A stretch of DNA of 36,061 nt from positions 1 to 36,061 of the forward strand of contig JASVEC010000177.1 of the NCBI GenBank assembly GCA_030770535.1. Direction: 5' to 3'. The notes beneath the pieces were generated by a model, which did not search any database, was not told where the DNA came from, and worked only from the letters and a program-made list of their open reading frames with translations. Position numbers and translations under genes: made by a program. This stretch comes from Batkoa obscura (taxonomy: Eukaryota > Entomophthoromycota > Entomophthoromycetes > Entomophthorales > Batkoaceae). This document shows positions 21,592 through 33,406 of the stretch, in pieces. The first letter of the stretch is position 1, and the number at the start of each line of letters is the position of its first letter.

Positions 21592-22133
21592 TATTAAAAA
21601 GCAAAAGAATCTGATACAGTTTTAAATTATAAAATAATTTATGTTACAAGTTAGTGGAATTTGTATTGAATTTAACACAAATTCATGGATTAGCAAGGCT
21701 TTTACCAATATAATATATATATTGATATTAATCAAAGTTGTATGCAAATAGATACATCTTTCTGCAAAACTTTATTAAAAATATATATTATTAACTCCTT
21801 CATAGTCAACATTGAAGATTTAGTATCAAATAAACAGATTATTTTAATGTTATAATTGTATTATCAATATATCATTAAGTTGATAGATAGCTGTATAGGA
21901 GGAAATGTTGGCTTTAAAACTATAGTTGATTATTATATAATATAAATAATATAATAGTCTTTATTTATTAACTTAGCTGTTAATAACTTAAACAATATTA
22001 AGATTTAATAATTAATTTTTATCACTTAATAAAATACTCAATAAAATACTCACTTACTTAGTAAGTATTGAAACTTCTAGATCTTGTAATATTTTTGTGA
22101 AATAAACTGAGGTTGATTTTTTAATTTACTAAA
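21592..22133 (+). repeat. Duplicated segment, copy B (~540 bp)
   Basis: Direct copy of 12962-13524. Differences seen include TCTGCAAAAC for TCTACAAAAC, CTTCTAGATC for CTTTTAGATC, AATATTTTTGTG for AATGTTTTTATG, and two instead of four 12-bp units. It stops exactly where a MITE begins at 22134. Homology may resume further on: about 50 bp at 22612-22660 resembles 13790-13840 (ATTTTTATAAACTTTTTAAA). Confidence 0.85.
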
Positions 22134-22234
22134 TGAAGGTGTTTTTTTGGCTCCATTACTTTTTCTATCTTTTAAGTGCTATTTGAGTGGAAAGATTATT
22201 AGTAAAATTCTTAAACAAAAAATACATTTCCATA
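22134..22234 (-). mobile_element. MITE copy, inverted
   Basis: Left terminus eroded (TGAAGGTGTTTTTTTGGC), right end ATACATTTCCATA, core TTTTAAGTGCTATTTGAGTGG. It abuts the end of duplication copy B. Confidence 0.8.
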
Positions 22235-22271
22235 TATTTTTACTATTAGCATTTAAGTACCAATTTTATTA

Positions 22272-22370
22272 TATAGGGATATATATATTTAAGATTTTAT
22301 TAAGAATTTTTCCACTCAAATAGTGCTTAAAAAAATGAAAAAGGTGACAAAACCAAAAAATATTCCCATA
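22272..22370 (+). mobile_element. MITE copy, diverged
   Basis: Starts TATAGGGATATATATA and ends AAATATTCCCATA, with core TTTTTCCACTCAAATAGTGC. Plus orientation. Confidence 0.75.
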
Positions 22371-23425
22371 TCTATAAATAAAAGTCTCGAATTTCGAAAT
22401 TAATTAGCTAATATTTTATTTTATTTGTTTTAAACTATTTCTCCATTATAGAAAATTTCCAAAGTCTCCAAAATGTCTATCAATTATATTTTTGCGTAGT
22501 GGTTAGCAAAAAAATTAAGCAAGTATAAGAAATCGTTTTAAATTTTAAAAGTTTTTATATAATATATTTAAAAAAACTTGTAAATCAAATAGTAGTTTAG
22601 ATAGTGATATTAAATATTGATTTTTATAAACTTTTTAAATAAAGCTCTCTAAATACTAAATTAACTAAATGCTTTCCTGCCGTGAAATCTAGCACTCAGT
22701 GGTTGGAGTCAAAAGCAGTTCTTGCTTGGTTGACTAGCTGTAAGTCGAAAGGTCTTAGTTTATGTGACTAAGATGGACTTGAGTTATGAAGAATAGCACG
22801 TAATAGGCTATGGACTATGTAAGACAAATATAATAGGCAATACTACTGTAAAATCTATGTAAAATATTATCAGGAAAATTTAGCGGCTTTATCAAAGGTA
22901 CAATATCAAGGAATAATTCAGTTAAGCCTCAAGTTACTATGTTATGAAATCTTTTCTATACTTCAACAAGTATGTATATCAAAACAGGGAGATAATGTGC
23001 TTTGGAATCACACATCAGAAATCCTCGTAGGAAATCAAAACAAGAGGATCAGGATTGATTGTATCTGGACTCAAGAACATAACAGCTTAAGTGATTTATT
23101 ATGCTATAATCAATCATGGGGTTGAGAAAGCGATATTTCACAATACTGATACTTTAAACCTATTAATAATTATAAAATCTTTTTTAACAAATTCATTTCT
23201 TAAAAACATTAAAAAATTTGATTAATCAAAAAATCAAATTAAAGTTACTCTGACCAAATTTCAATAATAGCAACTTGATGTATTTCAATTTGCACTTCAA
23301 TTTTGCAAAAAACTGAAACTTTCTAAACCAGCTATGTAATTTTGTAAATTTCAAATAGTCATAATTCAGTAGCATCTTAATTTGAATCGATTTTAAAAAA
23401 ATAACCATTTTATAATTGTATCAAT
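22371..23425. other. Gap before TAF1 with a GC-richer, foldable segment
   Basis: The first ~300 bp are plain AT-rich DNA. From about 22677 to 23110 the base composition is less AT-rich and non-repetitive. At 22695-22740 an arm AGTCAA-AAGCA pairs with TGCTT-GG-TTGACT, and at about 22759-22777 CTTAGT pairs with ACTAAG. The same stretch has a 25-codon open frame (STQWLESKAV, later LAWLTSCKSKG). It may be a structured RNA, a tRNA-derived SINE remnant or decayed coding sequence; none can be confirmed. Confidence 0.35.
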
Positions 23426-26400
23426 ATGTCACTTAATGGTTTATTTTTCGGTAATATTGATGAGGAAGGCAATTTAGAAACCGATTTGGATAAGGTAAGT
23501 AGTTGAATTATTAGTGAACATATCAAAGCAAGAAATGTAATAATGCTAACTTCATTTATTTCAGGAAGTAGCCGAAAGTCTACAAAAAATGGAAGAGAGT
23601 GGAGCGAGTCATTTACTTGGTGAAATGTTCTCCGTTTCTGGTCTTGGTATTGATAGTAAAAGCTTAAAAAAAACAGAGGAAGAAGAAGAAGAATGGAGCC
23701 TTAGTAAACAAAATAAATTAAAATTGCATGAAATTAAACCTATGGAGGGTGCAATGGATTATTCTGATTTCATAGAATTGGCAGAAGATACAGAAAGAGA
23801 TGAAGAATTATATCAAAAAGGTTTACAAAGTTTGAAAAAGGAGAAACAAGAGGAAGATTATGACGAGGATTATGATGATATTGATGATGAACAGAAAGTA
23901 CATGAAAAATTAGATAAAAAAGAAGTAAATAAGAAAGAAGAAAATAAAAAAGTGGACTCAATTACCAGTGCAATTATAACTCAAGATAAACCAACAGAAA
24001 TAATTAAAGAAAAAGATTTAACCTTTGAAGAAGTTAAAAAAGCGTATCCAGCTTTTGAGCCTCATGGTATATTAAAATTTACGGATCTATTCGCTAATCC
24101 GAATTTTAAAAATCAGAAATATCCATTGAATTTTGCTAAAAAAGTGACTAATAATTTGGCTAAAATAAAAAATCAATGTCCTACTATTACTAAAGAAATT
24201 GATGATCAATTGCTATTTAATGCGGATTATGAACCTCAGTCATCCCCTAATTTGTTAAATCATTTAATTGAAATTTGTATGGAAAGTGAACTGCAAAGGA
24301 ATCCACCTGTCGTCGATGAAACAATTTCTGTAAGTATTAAATTTTAATTATAGCAATAATATATTTATTATTTAATTAGGAAGTTAATGATGAAGTACTA
24401 ATGAATAGTAATATACCGGACTATTATGATCCATTAGAATTAGAAGATTGGGAAAATAAAATTGTATGGGATATTAGTGAAAAGTAAATCGAATTATTAT
24501 AAATAAAAAATAAATGATACTAATTAATTTAATAGTAATAAACAACAGCAACATAAAGAAGAAAATGATATAGTAATTTAATTTTATTAATAATCAATCA
24601 ACAATAATTCGATTTTTTTAAATAGAAAAATACACTAGGTTTTTATAATCAGGAATTAAATGAAGGCAATTGGGAAAAAAATATAGCATGGGATGAAGAA
24701 CAAGCGAAAAAAGTGAATTACCCATTAATATTAGATTTAAATGATTCAAATATGTTATTTGAAATAGCGAATCAAGAAAAGAATCCAGAAAATAAGGGGG
24801 ATGAAACTAGTTTATTACGTATGCGATTATTAAAGAAAGCACGTAAGATGGGGATTACGGGTATCTCTTTGTTGGGCAAAAACGTGGCACGAGATCAATT
24901 AGATAAATTTAATTTATCGAATGATTTATATTATGAAGCTATTAAATCGGGCAAAGCACAAAAAATTCGACAAACTTTTGGTCAAATTATTATTCAACAT
25001 GCAGGGGTAGCTCAACGTCTTCAGCCTCCTTTTTTTAAAACACGATTGACTAAAAATGATTTAAGAAGATGGCATAGGCCCCCAATTCATTTCCCTATTG
25101 GTATTGAGTTGAAATGTATGCCCTCGAAAAAAGTTAAAAAGAAAAAAATGAAGTTGAAAGCTAAAGAGGAATTTATGCAAAAACATAGAGAAGTTACTTT
25201 GAAAGATGATACTCCTTTTGTTTTAGTTGAATATAGTGTGAGTTATCTTTATTAATTATAAATTCAATAAATAGGTTGAATTAATCAGTTAATTAATAGG
25301 AAGAATATCCACCTATTATACAAAATTGTGGTATGGGATCCTTATTAGTGAACTATTATCGTAAAAAAGATAAAGATGATGATTATATTCATGATGTAAG
25401 AATTAAAATTAAAATTTTGATTTGATAATATTACTAATAAATAATATTAAAAAATATAGCCCGATGTTGGGGAACCCATAATTTTAGAACCTACGGATGT
25501 ATCTCCTTTTATGAATTTTGGGGATGTTGAGCCAGGGGAATTTAAAATGAGTTTATATAATAATTTATTAAAAGCACCTGTATTTCATCATAAACCTAAA
25601 GCTACAGATTTTTTATTAATTCGGTAAAAAATGGAATGTTTTGTTATTATAAATAATATTAATTAATTTATTTCTTTAGTCATTCCATTAATGGGAAAAG
25701 TAAATATTTCATTCGAGAATTAACGGATTTATATGTGGCTGGTCAAACTTATCCTCAACAAGATGTACCAGGTCCTCATTCTAGAAGAATCACTACAACT
25801 ATTAAAAATCGACTTCAAGTAAGTTTATTATTATTATTATTATAGTTGAAATATGTCCAAATTTAATTAATATAATTTAATATGCTAGGTAGCTGCTTTT
25901 CGATTAATAAGAGCTAGTGCTAAGCGACATTTAAAAATCCAAAAATTGGCTAAATATTTCCCAGAATACAATGAAAGTCAAATACGTACTAAATTAAAAG
26001 TAATTAGTTTTTAGTTTATAAGAAATAGTAGTATGTAAGTAATATCTAATATTAATATTAGGAATTTGCTGAGTATTCGAGATCTGGACCAAGTGTTGGT
26101 TATTGGAAATTAAGACCTAATGTTACTTTACCAACAGAAGAAGAATTAACTAAAATGTGTACACCAGAAATGGTAATTTTTATTCAATTAAATAATATTA
26201 GTAATTTTTAAAAAAGAATTAACAATTAATAATCTTTAATAAGTTATGTTTATTTGAATCCATGCTAGTTGGGAAACGGCATTTACAAGATGCAGGGTAT
26301 GGAAAATCAGCAGAACAAGAAGATGATGAAAATGAATTATCTTTAACTATTGAAGAACAATTAGCGCCTTGGATTACTACTAGAAATTTTATTAATGCAA

Positions 26401-27773
26401 CGCAGGTAAAATAGAATTATCGTTAAAAGATAAGAGCGATAATAATATAATAAAACATATTTAGGGTAAAGCTATGTTAAAATTATATGGTGAGGGGGAT
26501 CCTACTGGTCGTGGAGAAGGATTTTCATTTGTCAGAGTCTCTATGAAAGATATCTTTTTAAGAGCTGGTGAAAAAGCTGAAGAAAAATTAGGTAAACATT
26601 TATAATTTATATTATTTATTAACAATAATTAACAATAATTAGCTGAAATTGAAGCTCGACCTAAAAGTGCTCATCGATATAATGTTGCTGAACAACAAAA
26701 AATTTATAGGGAAGAAGTAAATTTGAAGTTTTATAGAAAGAATACTTATATTAATGAGAGATTATTTAAACTTAGATAACTAGAATTTGGGATACTCAGA
26801 ATGCATTTTTAGCTAATACGGATGATTTTCAATTAACTGAAGAGGATAGTGATGAAGATATTGTAGGTCATCAGCCGGTAAGTTTTAAGATAACATTTGT
26901 ATTAGAATAACGATCAATAATTTAACCCATATTAATATTAATATGTTATTTGACCTGAATTATTATTTTATTAGAATTCTCTATTTCTTAAAAGAGACCC
27001 CAGTTTAGATTTAAGAACAGCCAAATCTTCCCGTCAATCTTCAGTTTCGCCAAAGCACATTGAATCACCATTTGAAACTGGGTCTATTGCAGGCACAAAT
27101 AATTTAGAAGATGATATCTCAGTAGCTGGTTCTATTGGTTCGAATAAATCGGAATTAAGTAAAAAGAAAGTGTTGATTGTTAAAAGATTAGTGAGTTTTT
27201 CGATTAAAAGCTCATAGTTAATGGGGGTATTAATGAGGTATTATTAGGTACGTAAAATGGGTCAAGAAGAATGGGTTACGGAAAAAATTACACACCCGGC
27301 CGTTATTAAAGCGTATATGAGGAGAAGGGACACAATTAGAAATCCAAAATTGAAGTAAATTAATATTAATACAAACAAGAATTTATATCAATGCATTAAT
27401 ATATTATTTAGTGAACCAATATCTGTCGATGAATTGAGAAAAAGGTAAATTAATTTTATATATTTATATTTTAATAAAATCATTAAATTATAATATGATT
27501 AACAGAACCGCGGATCAACTTGTTAAAGTTAAAAATTCAAAAGAAAGAAGATTAAATAAATTAAAAGCACAGGAAGCTACTCAAGGTGGTACTATTCCTT
27601 CTCATTTAGCCCCAAGGGGTAAAAAAGAATTGATTGTAAGCAGAATTTATTGAATGGATTTTTGTTGTATATTAATTATAATTACTTTATTTTAGCGTAA
27701 ATGTGGCAATTGTGGTGAATTGGGTCATATGAAAACAAATCGTAAATGTCCAAAATATCATGAGTTTAATTAA
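23426..27773 (+). CDS. TAF1: TAF1, largest TFIID subunit
   Basis: Scaffold of the general transcription factor TFIID; it binds TBP and TAF7 in the nucleus. Nineteen exons and 18 introns of 50-97 nt, all in phase, give about 1078 aa (yeast Taf1: 1066). Introns: 23495-23564, 24330-24379, 24484-24535, 24573-24625, 25238-25299, 25396-25459, 25624-25679, 25819-25888, 26000-26061, 26173-26243, 26406-26464, 26592-26642, 26717-26775, 26878-26974, 27191-27247, 27355-27411, 27445-27505 and 27636-27695. Signs: N-terminal NGLFFGNIDEEGNLE (TBP-binding region), an acidic stretch, LDLNDSNMLFE, FNLSNDLYYE, FLLIR, YFIRELTDLYVAGQ, the DUF3591 core with GRGEGFSFVRVSMKD, and a C-terminal TAF1-type zinc knuckle (RKCGNCGELGHMKTNRKCP, C-x2-C-x4-H-x6-C). 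No bromodomain follows, as in yeast. It converges on RPA2. Confidence 0.95.
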
Positions 27774-28062
27774 AGTAAGAAACAATGTTTTTAATGGATA
27801 AGTGGGATTGGATGTGAGTAAGGAATTTATTTTTAAAAAAAAGTAATGCTTTTAAATTATTAAAAAATAATTGAATAAAATTTTCTATTTTCATTAAACT
27901 ATTTTTATAAAATTAAAGTTAAAATTAAATTTTTAATACTATTTTTATTTTAAATGCAATAAAAATAGTTAATAAAAAAGAGAATGAAAAATAATAACTA
28001 ATCTATCTATAAAAAAGTATCACCAACTTCATATTGTCTTACAACTCCGCTTTCTTTTTAAC

Positions 28063-31000
28063 TTATTCAGTAATTGCTAAATTCAATTTAATATTCATAG
28101 CCATTAATTCAGTAGCTAAAAATCTAAATACATAAGGTATAGCAATTAAATCAATGGAAGAATTTTCTAAACAAGTACGGCATTGTAAATGACGTTTGTT
28201 ATTTAACTTGTTATTACTAATCGATAATGTTGATAAAAAGGAACCACATGTACGGCAAACATAAACCTAATAAAATAATAATAATTAAAAAAAATTAAAA
28301 AAAGTAAAAAAATAAAAACTATTTTACCTGAGAATAATCCGAACAATTCATTAATCTATCTTGTAATAAAAAGGAAACTCCATGAGCCAATAAAGAATCT
28401 CTTTCCATCTCACCAAATCGAATACCACCTGCCCTCTTTCTCCCTTTAATTGGTTGTTGAGTTAATGCATGAACAGGGCCAGTTGCTCTCACTTGGTATT
28501 TATCTGAAACCATATGTCTTAAACGTTGGTAATAGACCACCTAATAACAAATAAATAAATAGTAACAATAAATGATAAGATCACTTACTCCAAGATAAAT
28601 ATCCACTTTGAATTCTTCACCAGTAATACCCGAATACATTGGTTCATTACCATAATAATTATAACCTGCTTTAATCAATTGTTCACCAAAATAATCTGTT
28701 GCTGTGTCTTTTTCATTAAATGTAAATGGTGTAGCATCTTGTTCTAAACCATGTAAAGCTCCTGCTTTACCTGCCATACTTTCAACAAACATACCGATAG
28801 TCATTCGAGATGGGAAAGCATGTGGATTAATAATAATATCTGGCTGAATACCAGATTCTGAAAAGGGCATATCAATAGCTGGCCATTTTTGACTGCATAC
28901 ACCTTTTTGACCATGTCGAGATGAAAACTTATCGCCAATAATTGGAGATCTAGGTACCCGAAATTTAATGATTAATTTAGTTAATTCTCGATTACCCAAT
29001 GGACTACCAGTTAAAATGACGTCATCAATAATAGCATCTTCACTTGATTTATATTTAATAATCTTAGTTTTATTAGTAATATGGTTATGAACCGCATATA
29101 AAGCAGAACCAGTTGTTAATTTAGCCCCAATAAAAGGCAAACCGTCTTTATCTAATGTATCATTGATAGAAGGTGCTACTTTACTTCCAGGTGCAAATCC
29201 AAAATGTGCTGTTCTAACTTCACCTCGATTTAAATTTTCTTCCAAATCAATAACTTCTGTTTTATAAACAGTACCATAACCAAATCCTCTTTCATGAGAT
29301 GATTTATTTAATATCATAGCATCTTCCATATCATAACCAGTATATGAAATAACACATACAACGGCATTAGTGCCATTAGGAAATTCATCTAAAGCATAAT
29401 TATTATGTAATTTAGGACGAACAATTGGAGATTGTCCAGTTTGTAATCGATATAATTTATTATCAGTTCTATATTTTAATGCTTGTGCTGGTGTACCCAT
29501 AGTTTGTTTACCCATTTGACATTGATACATATTACGTGGACTTTGATTAAAATCCGAAAATGGAGTTAAATTAGCAACAACACTTAATATATTAGTTGGT
29601 GTATATTCAATGTGAGTAGTTATACCAGGTACAATATCTTCTTTCATACATGCAATTTCCATATAAACTTGCTCAAATGGTCCAATAATATCTTGTTTTC
29701 CATTTTCAATGTATTTAACTGGTCGTGTCATACGTGATGGTGATGAAAATAAATACAATCCAGGATATTGTCCACCATTACTTGGGGGTATATAACCAAT
29801 TTCTAAATCCAATGGTATATCATTAGATCCATTAATTTTGATTTTTCTTAATTGTTTAGCAATAAGTAATGCATCTTCTATATTACAATATCCAATTAAT
29901 TTACCATCTAATTGAACTGAAATTGAATCTTTTGTACCAGTATAAATACTAGTAATTGGTGTAACACCAAGGGTAACTAATACGTTTAATACATTATTAA
30001 CATTTGGAAATCTAGTAACAATGTGACATTTATGAGCTAAATGATTTAATAAACCACAAGGAGAACCATCCGGTGTATGTACTGGACATAAAAATCCCCA
30101 TGCTTCTGGTAATAATTTACGTACTGAGGTTGTCTTTAATTCAGCAAAGAAAGCACCACGATGAATACATTGAAAGTGAGAAATATAACGTAGAAAATTT
30201 AATTTTTCTGCAGCAATAACGTAACCTGCTACTTGCATTTGATCCAATCCAGATTTACTAACCAAATTTCCTGTTGCTAAAAAGAAATGTAATTTACTAC
30301 CAATATCTGAATTAATTCTGTTAATAATCGTATTGATATAATTTTTTTTCATTATATCCGCTGTACTATTTTTACGACGATGATCTAGAGTTAAAGCTAT
30401 TTTAATGTTATTTAAATAATCATCAATTCTTTCCTTTAAGATAGCATTATATAACTGACCACCCAATAAAACTTCGTGAAATTGAGGAGAATCTGGATTA
30501 TCTGCACAAACTTTACCTGCAGCTAAAGCATATAATTTACTAATCATATGAATTAATAAATTAAATTTATCAAGATTATTATTTAAATGAACAAATATCA
30601 AATCTTTTAATAATACTTTTCCAATTTCATGTAATGGTAAACCATCATCTACGTCCATAACTACTCGAAATTTACTAGCTAAATATTCCAAACATTGCTT
30701 ATTAGTAAACACATTATATTCTTTAAAACTTCTTAATAAAACTTCAACGCGATCAATTAAAAAGGAATTATCAATATCTTCTTTAACAATGGCATCAAAA
30801 ATATCTTTATCACTAACTTCTAAAAACGCTTTTAATACAATCATTGCTGGTACTAGGTATTCTTGTTTTCTATAATAAAATTTAACAACACAGTTACCAT
30901 CTGTAAGATAATGAACTGTAATTGTAGATGAAGTTTCATCATCTCTTACACATCTAATAACAGCACCATAATTAGAATAATTAGACCCACGATTACTGAA

Positions 31001-31647
31001 AGAAGGTCGAACTAATAAAGTTACCTAATAAAAAAAAGAATTAAATACTAGCTTAAAAAATAGTAAAACAATAAACTTACAATATTTCTTCTAGGTGCAA
31101 TTAACAAACGGATAATTTTTTCAATCCCATTAATAATAAAATAACCTCCCATTTCCTCGGATTCTTCATGTTTACTCACCAATTTTTTGGGTCCAAATTT
31201 ATACAAGTTACATTTACTTGATTTAATCATAATAGGAGCTTGGCCTAAAATTTTAGGTTCACTTATTATAGGTCCATCATTAATTTGATAACAAAGTTTA
31301 GCACTAATAGCACCAGCATAGGTAGTTCTTCTTTCTCTACATTCACTTGGATAAACCAATCGATCTGAAGAATATTTTTCTCGATCCGAAAGTACTGGAC
31401 GAGAAATACTAACATTTTCGATCCAAATTTTAATTCTATTCCCTTTAACTCGTTCTGTTAATGTACTACCATCATAAAATATTTTGGGTCGGATGTTTTT
31501 TATAGCAAGGTCAAGGATACCACGGGTATCATTAGGGCGATCACATGTAAAAATATTGTTAAAGCCTTCAATATGATGACGGGTAATGGTCTGTAAATCA
31601 GGGTATTGGAAATCATCACTTTGTGTGCTTGTGGTGTTCGGGGCCAT
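28063..31647 (-). CDS. RPA2: RNA polymerase I second-largest subunit
   Basis: Subunit A135 of Pol I; with A190 it forms the active centre that makes 35S pre-rRNA in the nucleolus. Four exons (31647-31081, 31024-28589, 28540-28328, 28266-28063) with introns of 48-61 nt give 1139 aa (yeast Rpa135: 1203). Motifs: HHIEGFNN near the start, [35 protein letters not shown] followed by a Pol I-type [13 protein letters not shown], the [14 protein letters not shown] loop (~755), [10 protein letters not shown] (~885), and a C-terminal zinc ribbon with CRTC at 1076-1079 and 1101-1104. The Pol I assignment rests on the N-terminal spacing and on the LLIAPRRN and [18 protein letters not shown] forms. It is intact and shows no sign of rearrangement. 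Confidence 0.95.
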
Positions 31648-32046
31648 TTCTTTAATCTATAATATGGTTAAAATTAGAAAATAGAATTTTCTGGGCTATG
31701 AATGAAAATTTATGGGACTTTATAAATTTGATCCGAGGATTGAAATTTTGGGCAAAGATGTTATTCTGGATTTGCTTTTGAGAATAAGTTAAATTCATTA
31801 TAATCCAAGTCTTCGATTTTGGTTAACAATAATGATAATAAATCAAATATAGATACTATGAAATTTTTTTGTGATTAATAGCTTTTTTTTTACTACCAAT
31901 TAGTTTAAACATGATTTTTCTTACCTACCTTGAAGTTATAATCAAATAAAAAAATTATTATATACAATATAACTCTGGTCCAAATTGTTGATTTAGTCAT
32001 GCTTTAGTTTTCTCACTTCATTCTCTTAAAAGGCTTATTTTTAAAG
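31648..32046. other. RPA2 5' flank
   Basis: Upstream region of RPA2 on the minus strand. AT-rich, with no coding signal and no certain promoter element. Confidence 0.45.
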
Positions 32047-32145
32047 CAATGGGATATTTCGTTTAATAATTTTACTAACAATCTTTCCGCTCAAATAGCG
32101 CTTAAAAAATGGAAAGGGTAATGAAACCGAAAAAATATTCTCATA
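32047..32145 (+). mobile_element. MITE copy, ends eroded
   Basis: Recognisable from AATGGGATATTTCGTTTAAT to AAATATTCTCATA, with the core CTTTCCGCTCAAATAGCGCT well kept. Plus orientation, about 99 bp. Confidence 0.8.
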
Positions 32146-33406
32146 CCTTTTGGAAATATTTGAACTTGTTATATCAAGGATAAAGTAAAAATTGATGAAT
32201 AAGTTAAAATGCGCAAAGTGTTTAGCAATTTCAAAATAGTCAATTGTCAGTGCTTAATATCCTAATTTAAGAATTAAGTAATTATTTTCACAATAAATAT
32301 TAGTTTCAAAAACCTTGTACCTAGTTTATACGCTATTTATATTATTTTACAGAAGGATAAACAATACAAAATAGATGATGTCAATGCTCAAAGGTAGTTC
32401 ATAAAATAATGTTGTCAATTTATAATTTATTAGTTTAAGATAAAGCTAGCTCTTATTATACAATTTATGGTGGTATGATAATGATTAAATTTTAATGCAA
32501 ATACATCTATTGCAATTCTTTTTTAGCCTATTTAACGTCTTATTTAAGAAAAAAATCAATGTTAAAATATACTTAAATGATCAGCTATCAGAAAAATTGG
32601 GTATGCAAATAGACTACTTATAAAAACTATTGCCAAAAAGTTACAAAAGAGCTGCAACAGCTGCATTCAAATAACTTCACATTCGAGTGGACATCGAGTT
32701 TACAATTATTTTATTTCTTTTATAAATTATGTAATTGTTCATTAAAAATAAAATTTATACTAAATATCAGATAAAGTATTAGGACCAGGCTTTAAAAAAT
32801 CGTTTATACAAATTATTTAACTATAAAAGGTATCGTTAAATGGGTTTTTTAGAGGTAAAGCATATGTAGCCATCAATTTGTTGAACCTAAAATAGTGCAA
32901 TTTTAAATTAGTATTTTTTGACTGTTTGAGTTGAATTAAAGCCTAATTTTAAGCTGAGCGAATTGATACTACTGAGGGATTTTAAAAATGATAGTTTCAT
33001 TTTTGATAGCCAAGCTGTTAACATTTGCCATAGTTTACTTTTGAGCATTAATTGCTATACTGTCCTATCATTATAGTAGCATGTGAATAATCTTAGTTTA
33101 ATATAGCCGAATTTCGATATTTTTATATTTTCATTAACGATTTCAATTCATCCTAATTCCCTCGAATTTTGGTTTGATGATCTTTAAAATTCCATTTTTG
33201 GAAATTTTTTTTACTTTTATAACAAAATCGACAAGTTATTTAAAAATAATTGAAGATCGGGGATGTATATCAAAGAGCTTCACTAAAATCCAAGTCAATC
33301 AATAAAGAGGTTAATTTGAATTTTTTAAATCCTCTATTTTTTATTAATATTTTTCTATTTTCTATCTATATTTTTGAAGCCCGGTTGCTTCACGTTTTGA
33401 AAAAAA
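32146..33406. other. Intergenic, no gene recognised
   Basis: AT-rich. An open frame leading into the repeat-protein gene from 33250 lacks a signal peptide. The signal-peptide start at 33407, in another frame, is preferred. No RNA gene is seen. Confidence 0.5.

Noticed and set aside
22690-22770. Intact tRNA gene
   Set aside because: A D-arm-like hairpin exists, but the anticodon loop lacks U33, the T-loop has no TTC-type sequence and no acceptor stem was found.
33250-33406. Start of the QFGG protein at 33250
   Set aside because: This upstream frame is AT-driven and gives no signal peptide at the N-terminus, whereas 33407 begins a textbook one.
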